Positions 1 through 8,447 of a stretch of 33,236 bases of DNA are shown piece after piece. A program made the position numbers and the translations under genes. The first letter of the stretch is position 1. The number at the start of each line of letters is the position of its first letter. Origin of the DNA: Actinomycetota bacterium. GTDB taxonomy: Bacteria > Actinomycetota > Acidimicrobiia > Acidimicrobiales > Ilumatobacteraceae. The notes below the pieces were generated by a model, which saw only the letters and a program-made list of their open reading frames with translations, made no database searches and was not told the origin of the DNA. The DNA is taken from the NCBI GenBank assembly GCA_017853685.1, contig JAFMJD010000010.1:1-33236 (forward strand), read 5' to 3'.

Positions 1-1
1 C

Positions 2-820
2 GACGCAGTGCGAACCGACGCAGTGCCGTCGAATCTCGTTCCACCACTCTCACGGAACTCCGCCGAATTACCGACACCGTATACCGATGACTGTTTGGGC
101 GATTCCGACGAGACCGAAGCCGGAGACTGTGCCTACGGCAAGATCGACTCCACCACCTCGATCGCGATCGTCGGTGATTCGCATTCGGCACAGTGGCAAC
201 CCGCGCTCGCCTCGATCGCCGAGCGGCGTGGCTGGAAGCTGCGTTTTTACGCAAAACGGCGTTGCGGTGCGGTGGCGTACCGAAGCGCGTACAACCCGAA
301 AGCACTCAACGATGAGTGCGACACGTGGCGAAACAACGTCATCGAGGAACTCACGCAGGATCCGGCCCAAGTCGTCATCCTCACTGCCTTGCGTTACCCC
401 ATCCTCGACGGACTCACCACCCGACGCTCCGCTCAGTGGCGCTCGGGGTTCGAGACCGTGCTCGACCGACTTGCTGCCACCGGCTCACGCCTCGTTCTGC
501 TTGGCGACCCGCCACTGCCACCGGACTGGCCGGGTGCATGTCTCGCCGATCACCTCAAGTCGGCCACGCGGTGCACCATCGATCGGAGCGACGGCGAACC
601 CGATGGGCTCGTACAGGCCGAGCAGGCCGCCGCCGAGTCCACAGGGGCCACCTACGTACGCACGGGCGACTGGTTCTGCTCCGGCGACCGCTGTGCCGTC
701 ATCATCGGCAACATCAACGTGTATCGGGACCCCAACCACATCAGCATCCCGGCCGCCATGTTCTTCATCCCGCTGCTCGAAGCAGTGCTCGGACCTCAAG
801 TGGCACTCGCCCGGGATTGA
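2..820 (+). CDS. SGNH-domain C-terminal part of a probable acyltransferase-3 family protein (5' truncated by window)
   Basis: The reading frame is open to the left edge, so the true start lies outside. The visible 272 codons form an SGNH-hydrolase-like domain: the block I motif GDSHSAQW (about residues 57-64) carries the nucleophile Ser, and DPNHIS near the C-terminus gives the Asp-x-x-His pair. This domain typically follows the ten-helix acyltransferase-3 module in OafA-type enzymes that O-acetylate surface polysaccharides; in that family the SGNH part is extracytoplasmic and helps transfer the acyl group. Cysteines (for example in DWFCSGDRC) fit an exported location. The membrane module is not visible here, so a free-standing SGNH esterase remains possible. 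The first 26 bases contain an 11-base direct repeat in frame (residues DAV-RT-DAV). The gene is followed 47 bases later by the molybdoenzyme gene on the same strand. Confidence 0.75.
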   Translation, partial: DAVRTDAVPSNLVPPLSRNSAELPTPYTDDCLGDSDETEAGDCAYGKIDSTTSIAIVGDSHSAQWQPALASIAERRGWKLRFYAKRRCGAVAYRSAYNPKALNDECDTWRNNVIEELTQDPAQVVILTALRYPILDGLTTRRSAQWRSGFETVLDRLAATGSRLVLLGDPPLPPDWPGACLADHLKSATRCTIDRSDGEPDGLVQAEQAAAESTGATYVRTGDWFCSGDRCAVIIGNINVYRDPNHISIPAAMFFIPLLEAVLGPQVALARD

Positions 821-867
821 ATATTCCGGGCGGCAACCGATCAACCGTCCGAGCCGTACGCCGAACC

Positions 868-2523
868 ATGAGCCACCGCAGCGACACCGAGACCGACTCG
901 TCTGACCCCTCGTGGGAACCCGTCGTCGCCGACGACGTCCCCGAAGTCCATCCCGATGCTCCACGGCGCCCCGCCGGTCGAATTGCTCCGTGGTACGTCG
1001 GGGCACTCTCCGGCACGGTTGCGGCCATCTTCGCAGTCGGTGTCGGGCTCGCCTCGGCACAGATGCTCACCACCACCTCCCCCACCGACGCAGTCGGTGG
1101 GGCCTTTGTCGATCGTGTTCCGAAATGGTTGAAGAACCTTGCCATCGACTGGTTCGGCACGTCTGACAAGACTGCCCTCAAAGTGGGCATGTTCATGGTG
1201 ATGGCCGCACTCGCCGTGGTGCTGGGTTGGCGGTCCTTGCGCCGACCCCTGACGGGCGCTGCGGGCTTCGCTCTCTTCGCACTGCTCGGTCTGCTCTGCG
1301 CACTCGATCGTCCGAACAGCGATGGCGCGATCGTGGTGCCGCCACTGCTCGCCGGACTCGCCGGCATCGCAGCGCTCCTGATCAGTCTGCGATCCTTCGA
1401 CCACCAATGGCGACGGGCAAACTCACCACAGCGATCACGCGCTCCGCTCGGATGGGATCGTCGGCGTTTCGTCGTGGCGTCGGGCGGCTTCGCGGCAGCC
1501 GGAGCAGCCTTGAGTGGCACTGCGGTTGCGCTCGAACAGCGTCGCGTGAACCGCCTGCGGGCGGCGGCGGGCGCCTCACTGCCGCCCCTCGCTACCGACA
1601 CCACCACCCCCACGGTCGACGACAACACAGGACCCATCAATCCGGTCACACCGTTCATCACGCCGAACAACGACTTCTATCGAATCGACACTGCGCTCTC
1701 GTTCCCGTTCATCGATCTGGATACGTGGCGCCTGCAGATCGGCGGACTCGTCGAGCGCGAGCGCGAGTTCAGCTTCGCCGAACTCCTGGAGATGGAACAG
1801 GTGGAACGCACCATCACCCTGTGCTGCGTCTCCAACGAAGTGGGCGGTGACCTCGTCGGCACGGCACGTTGGCGGGGCGTGCTCCTCGCCGACGTACTCC
1901 GAGCGTGCGGGGTCCAGTCGAGTGCAGAGCAGGTGTTCAGCACCAGCGCCGACGGCTGGACCTGTGGATTCCCGGTTGCAGCAGCGTTCGATGGACGCGA
2001 CGCCATGATCGCTCTCGGCATGAACAACGAGGGTCTACCGCTCGAACACGGATACCCCGCACGCTTGGTGATTCCCGGTCTCTACGGATACGTGTCGGCC
2101 ACGAAATGGCTTACGTCCATCCGCCTCACCACGTGGGCCGACGATGTCGGCTACTGGGTGCCACGGGGCTGGAGCCGCGAGGCTCCGGTGAAGACGCAAT
2201 CTCGCATCGACGTACCCAAGCGCGGCGCTCGGCTCGACGCCGGCACGGTTCCCGTAGCAGGAGTCGCGTGGGCGCAGGGGCGGGGCATCGCGCGGGTGGA
2301 GATCCAGATCGACGATGGACCGTGGGTGCAGGCCGAACTCGGGGCCGAGAACCTCGATGACGCGTGGCGACTCTGGCGATACACATGGGATGCGACACCC
2401 GGCGATCACCGGATCACCGTGCGCGCCACCGACGGCGAGGGCGTGGTGCAGACCGACGAAGTGGCGCCACCCGATCCCGACGGCGCCACGGGGCATCACT
2501 CCCGGCGCGTCACCGTACGCTGA
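868..2523 (+). CDS. Membrane-anchored molybdopterin-dependent oxidoreductase (sulfite oxidase/MsrP-like) with internal Tat-like motif
   Basis: 551 residues from ATG 868; the frame is open further upstream, but that stretch overlaps the preceding gene and looks like shadow. Four hydrophobic helices lie at about residues 42-66, 104-121, 128-146 and 154-174. A twin-arginine segment, DRRRFVV at about 197-203, precedes a fifth hydrophobic stretch ending near 222. The rest is a sulfite-oxidase-type molybdopterin domain, with TLCCVSNEVGG (Cys 319/320) matching the position of the molybdenum-ligating Cys, followed by a C-terminal beta-sandwich of the Mo-co dimerisation type. The cofactor domain should therefore sit outside the cytoplasm and be exported folded by Tat while the first helices are inserted by Sec. 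The substrate is unknown. The stop overlaps the convergent oxidoreductase gene by 14 bases. Confidence 0.87.
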   Translation: MSHRSDTETDSSDPSWEPVVADDVPEVHPDAPRRPAGRIAPWYVGALSGTVAAIFAVGVGLASAQMLTTTSPTDAVGGAFVDRVPKWLKNLAIDWFGTSDKTALKVGMFMVMAALAVVLGWRSLRRPLTGAAGFALFALLGLLCALDRPNSDGAIVVPPLLAGLAGIAALLISLRSFDHQWRRANSPQRSRAPLGWDRRRFVVASGGFAAAGAALSGTAVALEQRRVNRLRAAAGASLPPLATDTTTPTVDDNTGPINPVTPFITPNNDFYRIDTALSFPFIDLDTWRLQIGGLVEREREFSFAELLEMEQVERTITLCCVSNEVGGDLVGTARWRGVLLADVLRACGVQSSAEQVFSTSADGWTCGFPVAAAFDGRDAMIALGMNNEGLPLEHGYPARLVIPGLYGYVSATKWLTSIRLTTWADDVGYWVPRGWSREAPVKTQSRIDVPKRGARLDAGTVPVAGVAWAQGRGIARVEIQIDDGPWVQAELGAENLDDAWRLWRYTWDATPGDHRITVRATDGEGVVQTDEVAPPDPDGATGHHSRRVTVR

Positions 2524-5500
2524 CCGACGATCCGAAGCGCTCCAGACGCTCGGGCAACTCGGCGAGGAAGTGCTCGGCATGGCGGAGCTTGATGTCTTCG
2601 TAGCCGCGTACGTGCGAGGCGAGCGAAGCGATGGCGATCGCCTCGTCCATCGAGTCGGCATGCAGGTGATCGACGACCGTGTCGACCGCCTCGATGTATC
2701 GATCGATCAGCGCCCGCTCCACACGGCGCACCGCCGCGTGACCGAACGGATCGATCCAGCGGCCTCGTAACGGCCGCATGGCGCGCAGCAGCGAGAACAA
2801 CGGAGTTGCCCAGCGGCCGAGCCGGATCTTGCGATCCCAACCAAGTGCTCGCAGCAGCGGTGGGTGCAAGAGCCATTCCACTCGGGCACCGGGACCTCCC
2901 ACCGCTTCGGCCCGCGCCCGGGCCGAGGGGTCCAGCAGCAGGCGCGCCACTTCGTACTCGTCCTTGTACGCCATGAAGTGATGCAATTCGCGCGCGACTA
3001 TGTCCTGGAGCGCAGTCGATCCCGGGGCGACGAGCGCCTCGCGTTCGGCTACGCGTCGGACCACCGACATGAAACGCTCGGCGTAGGCAGCGTTCTGGTA
3101 GGCCACGAGGTCTTCGTAGAACACCTGCAACGGCGTCTGCTCCCCCGCAGTCGATGTCGGCACCACGTTGCGCGCTGCACTCTCGACATCTTCGGGACGC
3201 TGCGCCCACACCCGTCCGAGGCGCAGTGCGCGAATGTTCGTCTCGACTGCCACCCCGTTCAGTGCGATGGCCTGCTCCACCGCGCCGGTCGACAACGGGA
3301 TCACGCCGGACTGCAGGGCAACACCCAGTACCAATACATTCGCCGAGGCTGCATCCCCGAGAAATGTTCGGCACAACCATGCGGCATCCACGAAACGGTT
3401 GAGCGCTGCGCGGGAGACCTCGCCGACTCGCTGCTCCAGTGCAGTGTCGGTGGGATAGGGCATGTAGGGGTGAATCACCATGTTTCCGGTCGGCGTGGGC
3501 GACGACGAACCCACCACCACCGTGCGTTCGGGTGATGCGCCGGCGAGATGGGTGTCGCTCGCTGCAACGAGGAGGTCGAGCGCAAGGAGCACATCCACCA
3601 TCGCGGTGCCTGCCTTGTTGGAGGCCGGAACCGCCTGGCGCGAGATCCGAATGTCACTCACCACCGGTCCGGCCTTCTGGGACAGTCCGGTCTGGTCGAG
3701 GCCGCGCACCTCACAGCCGTCGAGCATGGCGGCCGTTCCGAGGATCTGGCTCACCGTCACCACACCCGTGCCACCGATGCCCGAGAGGCGCACCGCACAG
3801 TCGTCCCGGGGAACCACCGGAACCGGGGCACCAGGCAGGTCAGCGAGCAGACCCATGAGTACTGCCTCGGCCGCGGCTCGCGCGGGGGCGGCTCCCCTGC
3901 GGCGTGCGCGTCGCGAACCGACCCGAGCCGGTCGGATGTAGGCAAAACTCGGACAGTCGCCCTGCACACACGAGTAGTCGAAGTTGCACGAGGTCTGATC
4001 GATACGGGTCTTGCGGCCGAACACCGTGTGCACCGGCTGCACCGAGAGGCAGTTGCTCTTCTCGCCACAGTCGCCGCAGCCCTCGCACACCCGCTCGTTG
4101 ATGAGCACACGACGCTCGGGTTCGGGGACCCGACCCCGCTTGCGATCACGACGGAGTTCCGCCGCACAGCGCTGGTCGTGGATCAGCACTGTCGTACCGA
4201 GCACCGTCGAGAGACGTTCCTGGGCCTCGATCACGCGTGTGCGGTCCCACACATCTACTCCGGGCGGCAGCGTGGTACGCCGGTACCGGTCGGTGTCCTC
4301 GGTGGTGATGATTACCTGACGCACACCGTCGGCGAGCAGTACCTGCACCAACCTCGGGATGGTCATGACACCCACCGGATCCTGCCCTCCGGTCATCGCC
4401 ACTGCTCCGTTGAACAGGACCTTGTAGGTGATGTTCACCCCGGAGGCGACTGCCGCTCGAATCGCCAGCAGGCCCGAGTGGAACAGCGTTCCGTCGCCGA
4501 GGTTCTGCAGCAGGTGCGGACGATCCACGAACGGCGACATGCCGATCCACTGAGCGCCCTCGTTCCCCATCGCGGTGAGACTCGTGAGATGCCCCACCTG
4601 ATGTTCCTCCATGAACATCACCATCGAGTGGCAACCGATTCCTCCCCCCACGAGGGAGCCGTCCGGCACGCGGGTCGAGGTGTTGTGCGGACAGCCCGAG
4701 CAGAAGTACGGAGTACGAACGGTGTGCAACTCGATATTCGGGCGTCGCTTGTGTGGCAGTGGCGCAAGACGATCATCCCCGAGTCGCTGTGCGAGCCGGG
4801 AGCGGATCGGACCCAGAATCACATCTGCGTCGATTGCGCCAGAGAGGGGGATCAGTGCCACATCATCGGTGTCACGCTTGCCGGTGATGATGGGGCGGTT
4901 CGCGAGCGGGTACAGCGCGTCCTTCATCAACCACTCGAGCGTCGGATTCTTTTCCTCCACCACCAGGATCTCGGCGAGTCCGGAGGCGAACTCGCGCACG
5001 ATCGCCGGGTCGAGCGGGATCGGCATCGAGAGCTTCAGGAGTCGGATGCCCGAAGCGCGCAGCGCGTCTGGTGTCCCGAGGCCGAGACGGCCCAGCGCTT
5101 CGAGGGTCTCGTGGTACGTATGACCCGACGCGGCGATACCGATCCAGTCAGCGTCGGTACGTACTGTGATGGTGTTGAGATGATTCACCACGCCGTACTT
5201 CTGCGCGAGCGGCAGGCGGACCTCGAGGAACTCGCGTTCGCGCTCGACGGTGAAGGGGGTCACCAGACGACCGTCGGGGTGAGGGACAAAGGGCCGCCCA
5301 CCGAGGTCGAAATCAGGGATGTGCGGCACGATCCGATCGGGATGCAGGTCCACAGTTCCCGTGCCGTCGGCCACCGCGGCAACCACCTTGAGCGCCGACC
5401 ACAGGCCCGAAGCACGAGACACTGCGATGGCGTGACGCCCGAGGTCGAGGGCCTCTTGCACGTCGCCCGGGTACAGCAGAGGCAGGTGAAGGTCGACGAT

Positions 5501-6013
5501 GTTGGAGTCGGACGAACTCGGCAGCGTGGACGACTTCGCGGCGGGGTCATCCCCTACGAGCGCGATCGCACCGCCGCGCGGTGACACACCGGCAAACACA
5601 CCGTGACGCATGGCGTCGCTGGCACGATCCAGGCCGGGCGCCTTCCCGTACCACACACCGACCACCCCGTCGTACGAGCAGCCATCGACAGTCACCGCCA
5701 ACTGCGAGCCCATCACTGCCGTAGCGGCGAGTTCCTCGTTCAACGCCGGTTGGTGCACCAGATGCAGCCCATCGGCCCGAGCAGTTGCTGCTGCGGTCGC
5801 GATGTCGCCGTCGTACCCGGCGAGCGGTGAACCGGGATAACCCGAGACGAACGCAGCCGTGTGCCAGCCATGTCGCCGATCCACACGCAGTTGCTCGACA
5901 ACGAGTCGGGCGAGCGCCTGCGAACCCGACATGAAGACCCGACCCTCGTCCATCGCGTACCGATCGACGAGTCGATACCCATGCGCACCGATCGGGTCAT
6001 TCATCCCGATCAT
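2510..6013 (-). CDS. Indolepyruvate ferredoxin oxidoreductase-type fused 2-oxoacid oxidoreductase
   Basis: About 1167 residues, full length for the single-chain family. The order is: an N-terminal pyruvate-ferredoxin-oxidoreductase-like domain (FVSGYPGSPLAGYD), a thiamine-diphosphate-binding C-domain (GGGIGCHS then LGDGTLFHSG), a 4Fe-4S segment with the pattern C-x2-C-x2-C-x5-C encoded around 4050-4090, a gamma domain (SGIGGTGVVTVSQ) and a long C-terminal region of the type seen after the gamma domain in this family. The family decarboxylates aryl or branched 2-oxoacids to acyl-CoA and reduces ferredoxin; the actual substrate cannot be read here. Start: ATG 6013 (MIGMNDP) or ATG 6004 (MNDP); the conserved family N-terminus begins a few residues later, so either fits. 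A 3-codon mini-ORF behind a GAGGAG box ends in an ATGA overlap with ATG 6013. The gene is divergent from the quinone reductase-like pair. Confidence 0.9.
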   Translation of the reverse strand: MIGMNDPIGAHGYRLVDRYAMDEGRVFMSGSQALARLVVEQLRVDRRHGWHTAAFVSGYPGSPLAGYDGDIATAAATARADGLHLVHQPALNEELAATAVMGSQLAVTVDGCSYDGVVGVWYGKAPGLDRASDAMRHGVFAGVSPRGGAIALVGDDPAAKSSTLPSSSDSNIVDLHLPLLYPGDVQEALDLGRHAIAVSRASGLWSALKVVAAVADGTGTVDLHPDRIVPHIPDFDLGGRPFVPHPDGRLVTPFTVEREREFLEVRLPLAQKYGVVNHLNTITVRTDADWIGIAASGHTYHETLEALGRLGLGTPDALRASGIRLLKLSMPIPLDPAIVREFASGLAEILVVEEKNPTLEWLMKDALYPLANRPIITGKRDTDDVALIPLSGAIDADVILGPIRSRLAQRLGDDRLAPLPHKRRPNIELHTVRTPYFCSGCPHNTSTRVPDGSLVGGGIGCHSMVMFMEEHQVGHLTSLTAMGNEGAQWIGMSPFVDRPHLLQNLGDGTLFHSGLLAIRAAVASGVNITYKVLFNGAVAMTGGQDPVGVMTIPRLVQVLLADGVRQVIITTEDTDRYRRTTLPPGVDVWDRTRVIEAQERLSTVLGTTVLIHDQRCAAELRRDRKRGRVPEPERRVLINERVCEGCGDCGEKSNCLSVQPVHTVFGRKTRIDQTSCNFDYSCVQGDCPSFAYIRPARVGSRRARRRGAAPARAAAEAVLMGLLADLPGAPVPVVPRDDCAVRLSGIGGTGVVTVSQILGTAAMLDGCEVRGLDQTGLSQKAGPVVSDIRISRQAVPASNKAGTAMVDVLLALDLLVAASDTHLAGASPERTVVVGSSSPTPTGNMVIHPYMPYPTDTALEQRVGEVSRAALNRFVDAAWLCRTFLGDAASANVLVLGVALQSGVIPLSTGAVEQAIALNGVAVETNIRALRLGRVWAQRPEDVESAARNVVPTSTAGEQTPLQVFYEDLVAYQNAAYAERFMSVVRRVAEREALVAPGSTALQDIVARELHHFMAYKDEYEVARLLLDPSARARAEAVGGPGARVEWLLHPPLLRALGWDRKIRLGRWATPLFSLLRAMRPLRGRWIDPFGHAAVRRVERALIDRYIEAVDTVVDHLHADSMDEAIAIASLASHVRGYEDIKLRHAEHFLAELPERLERFGSSVSVR

Positions 6014-6067
6014 TCTCGCATGCAGACTCCTCACGCGGGTGACCGCTACCGTTGGTCGTAGCTCCAC

Positions 6068-6649
6068 ATGAACGTCACGGTGATCTTCTGCCTGCCCGAA
6101 TCGAACGGGTTTCTCGCTGCGTGCACACGCACGGTGATCGATGCGCTCGACTCGCACCACGTCGACCTGGTCGATCTCGTGGCCGATGGTTTCGTGCCGG
6201 CCATGACCGCTGAGGAGCGACAGGCGTATTTCACCGACACACCCATCTGTGATCCACTGATCGAGCGCTACGCCGAATACGTCAACCGTGCCGACGCGCT
6301 GGTGTTCGTCTACCACAGCACGTGGTACGGCCTACCCGCTCTCACGAAGGGCTGGCTCGAGAAGGTCATGGTGCCCGGCGTTGCATTCGGGTTCGACGAC
6401 AACGGCACGATCGAAGCACGTTTGCATCACGTGCGGCGGATCGCTGGCGTTGCCACACACGATGTGTCGGCCCGCGAGCTTCGCTCGGTGGTGGACGGGG
6501 GTCGGCGAACATTGCTGCGCGCGCTGCGCGTGTCTGCGGGATTGCGTACGCGCACCTCGTGGTTCGCGCTCTACAACTCCTCCACTTCCGATGTTCGCGG
6601 GCAGGAACGCTTTCTGGCCAGACTGCAGCGGGGGTTTGCTCGATGGTGA
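6068..6649 (+). CDS. Flavodoxin-fold NAD(P)H quinone reductase-like protein (first of a pair)
   Basis: 193 residues. The region HSTWYGLPALTKGWLEKV followed by GVAFGFDDNG (about residues 83-115) is the hallmark of the NQO1/KefF/MdaB flavodoxin-like family: the aromatic P-x-W-like segment contacts FMN/FAD and the G-W-L-E-K-V helix follows. The N-terminal phosphate-binding strand is altered: where relatives have H-P-x-P-x-S, this protein has CLPESNG. Such enzymes do two-electron reduction of quinones or related electrophiles with NAD(P)H. The protein has no signal peptide and should be cytoplasmic. Its stop codon overlaps the start of a paralogous gene (ATGGTGA), so the two are probably translated together and may form a heterodimer. 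The start ATG is only 54 bases from the divergent 2-oxoacid oxidoreductase start. Confidence 0.82.
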   Translation: MNVTVIFCLPESNGFLAACTRTVIDALDSHHVDLVDLVADGFVPAMTAEERQAYFTDTPICDPLIERYAEYVNRADALVFVYHSTWYGLPALTKGWLEKVMVPGVAFGFDDNGTIEARLHHVRRIAGVATHDVSARELRSVVDGGRRTLLRALRVSAGLRTRTSWFALYNSSTSDVRGQERFLARLQRGFARW

Positions 6650-7239
6650 CGGCACTCGTCGTACACAGCCACCCCTGCAACCCGAGTCTCGGCTCGACTC
6701 TGCGGGACACCGCAGTGGGCGCCCTCGGTGATGCCGGATACTCCGTGGATCTGTTGGATCTCTACGCCGAGCAGTTCGACCCGGTCGAACCCCGCCCGTC
6801 GACCGGCAGCACAGCAGCGGGATCCGGATCAGACACCCAACAACTCGCCGACCACATCGCGCGTCTACGTGCTTGCAAACTTCTCGTCCTCGTCTACCCC
6901 ACGTGGTGGGGGGCACAACCAGCGATGCTCACGGGCTGGCTGGATCGCGTCTGGAGAGACCCCGACGCCGTTGCGCCCACCGGACGACTGCGGCCGAACA
7001 AGACTGTCTTCGGCAACATCGATCGGGTGGTGGTCATCACCACACATGGGTCGCCCCGATGGATCAACGCACTGCAGGGCGAGAGCGGCAAGCGACTCCT
7101 GCAACGCGGAATGCGCCGGGCAGTCGGTTCGCACTGCAAGGTCGACTGGGTGGCCCTGTATGACCTCGACCACGTGAGACCGGGGCAGACAGACGCATTC
7201 ATCGGCAGGGTCAGGGAGCACCTCGCACGAATCGCGTGA
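6643..7239 (+). CDS. Flavodoxin-fold NAD(P)H quinone reductase-like protein (second of a pair)
   Basis: 198 residues from ATG 6643; the start lies inside the last codons of the upstream paralogue (7-base overlap), which fixes the frame and implies translational coupling. This copy keeps the canonical N-terminus ALVVHSHPCNPSLGSTLRD with the His-Pro and Ser of the FMN/FAD phosphate site, then YPTWWGAQPAMLTGWLDRVW, the standard NQO1/KefF/MdaB signature. It is therefore the more typical member of the pair. The likely role is flavin-dependent NAD(P)H:quinone (or similar) reduction in the cytoplasm. It lacks the G-x-A-F stretch that normally follows the Trp motif and has WRDPDAVAPTGRL instead, so substrate or cofactor geometry may differ. 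Its 3' end overlaps the convergent RNA methyltransferase gene by 29 bases. Confidence 0.82.
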   Translation: MVTALVVHSHPCNPSLGSTLRDTAVGALGDAGYSVDLLDLYAEQFDPVEPRPSTGSTAAGSGSDTQQLADHIARLRACKLLVLVYPTWWGAQPAMLTGWLDRVWRDPDAVAPTGRLRPNKTVFGNIDRVVVITTHGSPRWINALQGESGKRLLQRGMRRAVGSHCKVDWVALYDLDHVRPGQTDAFIGRVREHLARIA

Positions 7240-8407
7240 CCACCTCGACGTGTGGGGTGCCGGGAAACAGGTCGAGCACCGTCGAGCCTGCGTGCACGTA
7301 GCCGCTCGCAGCGAGCAGCGCGGTGTCACGACCGAGCGCCGCGGCATCACAGCTCACGAGCACCACCACCGGTGCGCTGGTTCCTGCCACGACGCGCACG
7401 CCGCGCGCACCGAGTCCACGCCGAGCGGGGTCGGCCACCACGGCATCGGCAAACTCCGGCGACCAGTCCTCCGCGTCACCTTCCACCACCACCGCCCGCC
7501 GGCCCGCGAGGTTGTGACGAGCATCGTCGCACGCCGATGCCGACTGCTCCACCGCCACCACCTCGCTCTCCGGAAGCAGCGAAGCGGCAAAGAGACCGAT
7601 GCCGGAGTACAGATCCACCCAACGCCGCACGGAACCCACCGGCCCGAGCGCCGCAGCCACTGCGTTCACCAAGAGCTCTGCGCTCTGTGCGGAACTCTGG
7701 AAGAACGAAGCAGCCGATACACGAAGGTCCACCCCTGCGACGCGCTCGGTGAGCGACGCACGCGCCCCTCTGCCCACGTCCGACGGCAGCTCCTCGATGC
7801 GCGGTCGAGGGACTGCCCGGCCTGCTGCGCCCGACTCACCGAGCAGCGCCGTTCGCTCACCGGTGTGTTCGCTCACCCGCACGGTGAGCTCGGCTCCCGG
7901 CGTGATGCGAGTGACCGGGAGCAGATCGGTAATGCCTCGATGAGTCACCAGACAATCGTCGAGACCCAGTACCGCATGGGAGGCGGCACGCCGGAAGCCA
8001 AGTCGCCCCTGCGCGTCGGCGCCGAAGCGGGCGGTGGTGCGATACCGCACGGCACCCACCGAGTGACCCGCGCTCACCTGTGCATCTGTTCGGCCACCCT
8101 GCCGGGCGAGCGCGTCACGAACGATGTCCATCTTGAGACCCAACTGGGCTGCAGGGTCGACATGCATCCACGAGCAACCGCCGCAGCCGCGCTCCACCTC
8201 GGGACACGGAGGCAGCACCCGCGAGCCGTGTGCCTCGATGACCTCCATCACATCAGCGCGCCAGAAGTCCCGCTTCTGCTGGGTGACCCGCACCCGCACT
8301 CGCTCACCGGGCAGCGCGCCCGTCACGAACACCACACGACCGTCGGAGGCTCGGGCGATGCCGTCGCCGCCCACCGCCATACGGTCGACGAGCAGTTCGG
8401 TCTCCAT
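7211..8407 (-). CDS. TrmA/RlmD-family RNA 5-methyluridine methyltransferase with TRAM domain and Fe-S cysteines
   Basis: 398 residues from ATG 8407. The first 60 residues form a TRAM RNA-binding domain (MAVGGDGIAR, GALPGERVRVRV). Cys 68, 75, 78 and 152 (PPCPEVERGCGGC and DDCLVTH) match the 4Fe-4S ligands of RlmD/RlmC-like enzymes. The C-terminal half is a Rossmann methyltransferase with DLYSGIGLFA for S-adenosylmethionine and VSCDAAALGRD holding the catalytic Cys that attacks uracil C6. The family makes m5U in rRNA or tRNA; which position is modified here cannot be decided, so no symbol is given. A TACGCT -10-like box ends 8 bases before the start, suggesting a leaderless mRNA. The start is divergent from rpe across 40 bases. 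Confidence 0.88.
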   Translation of the reverse strand: METELLVDRMAVGGDGIARASDGRVVFVTGALPGERVRVRVTQQKRDFWRADVMEVIEAHGSRVLPPCPEVERGCGGCSWMHVDPAAQLGLKMDIVRDALARQGGRTDAQVSAGHSVGAVRYRTTARFGADAQGRLGFRRAASHAVLGLDDCLVTHRGITDLLPVTRITPGAELTVRVSEHTGERTALLGESGAAGRAVPRPRIEELPSDVGRGARASLTERVAGVDLRVSAASFFQSSAQSAELLVNAVAAALGPVGSVRRWVDLYSGIGLFAASLLPESEVVAVEQSASACDDARHNLAGRRAVVVEGDAEDWSPEFADAVVADPARRGLGARGVRVVAGTSAPVVVLVSCDAAALGRDTALLAASGYVHAGSTVLDLFPGTPHVEVVTRFVRGAP

Positions 8408-8415
8408 GCCATCCG

Positions 8416-8421
8416 AGCGTA
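8416..8421 (-). promoter_or_regulatory. Candidate -10 box of the RNA methyltransferase gene (leaderless)
   Basis: TACGCT on the minus strand, 8 bases before ATG 8407. It fits the TANNNT consensus and the same spacing as other genes in this window; transcription would start at or a few bases before the start codon. No clear -35 was recognised. Confidence 0.4.
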
Positions 8422-8433
8422 GGTTCGTGGAAG

Positions 8434-8439
8434 TAGCGT
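8434..8439 (+). promoter_or_regulatory. Candidate -10 box of rpe (leaderless)
   Basis: TAGCGT, 8 bases before ATG 8448, in the 40-base divergent gap. The same hexamer sits 9 bases before ftsY. No Shine-Dalgarno sequence precedes rpe, which supports leaderless translation. Confidence 0.42.
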
Positions 8440-8447
8440 TCACGGTG

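Noticed and set aside
1-26. 11-base direct repeat (CGACGCAGTGC twice) as a possible mobile-element or CRISPR-like repeat
   Set aside because: Only two copies, in frame inside a coding region at the window edge; no spacer series.
316-867. Upstream extension of the molybdoenzyme frame
   Set aside because: It overlaps the SGNH gene out of frame and encodes an Arg/His-rich stretch without hydrophobic or domain content; ATG 868 begins the plausible protein.
3548-5584. A 678-codon open frame antisense to the 2-oxoacid oxidoreductase
   Set aside because: It has no recognisable domain and is rich in His/Arg/Gln, as expected opposite a high-GC gene; the minus-strand protein has complete motifs.
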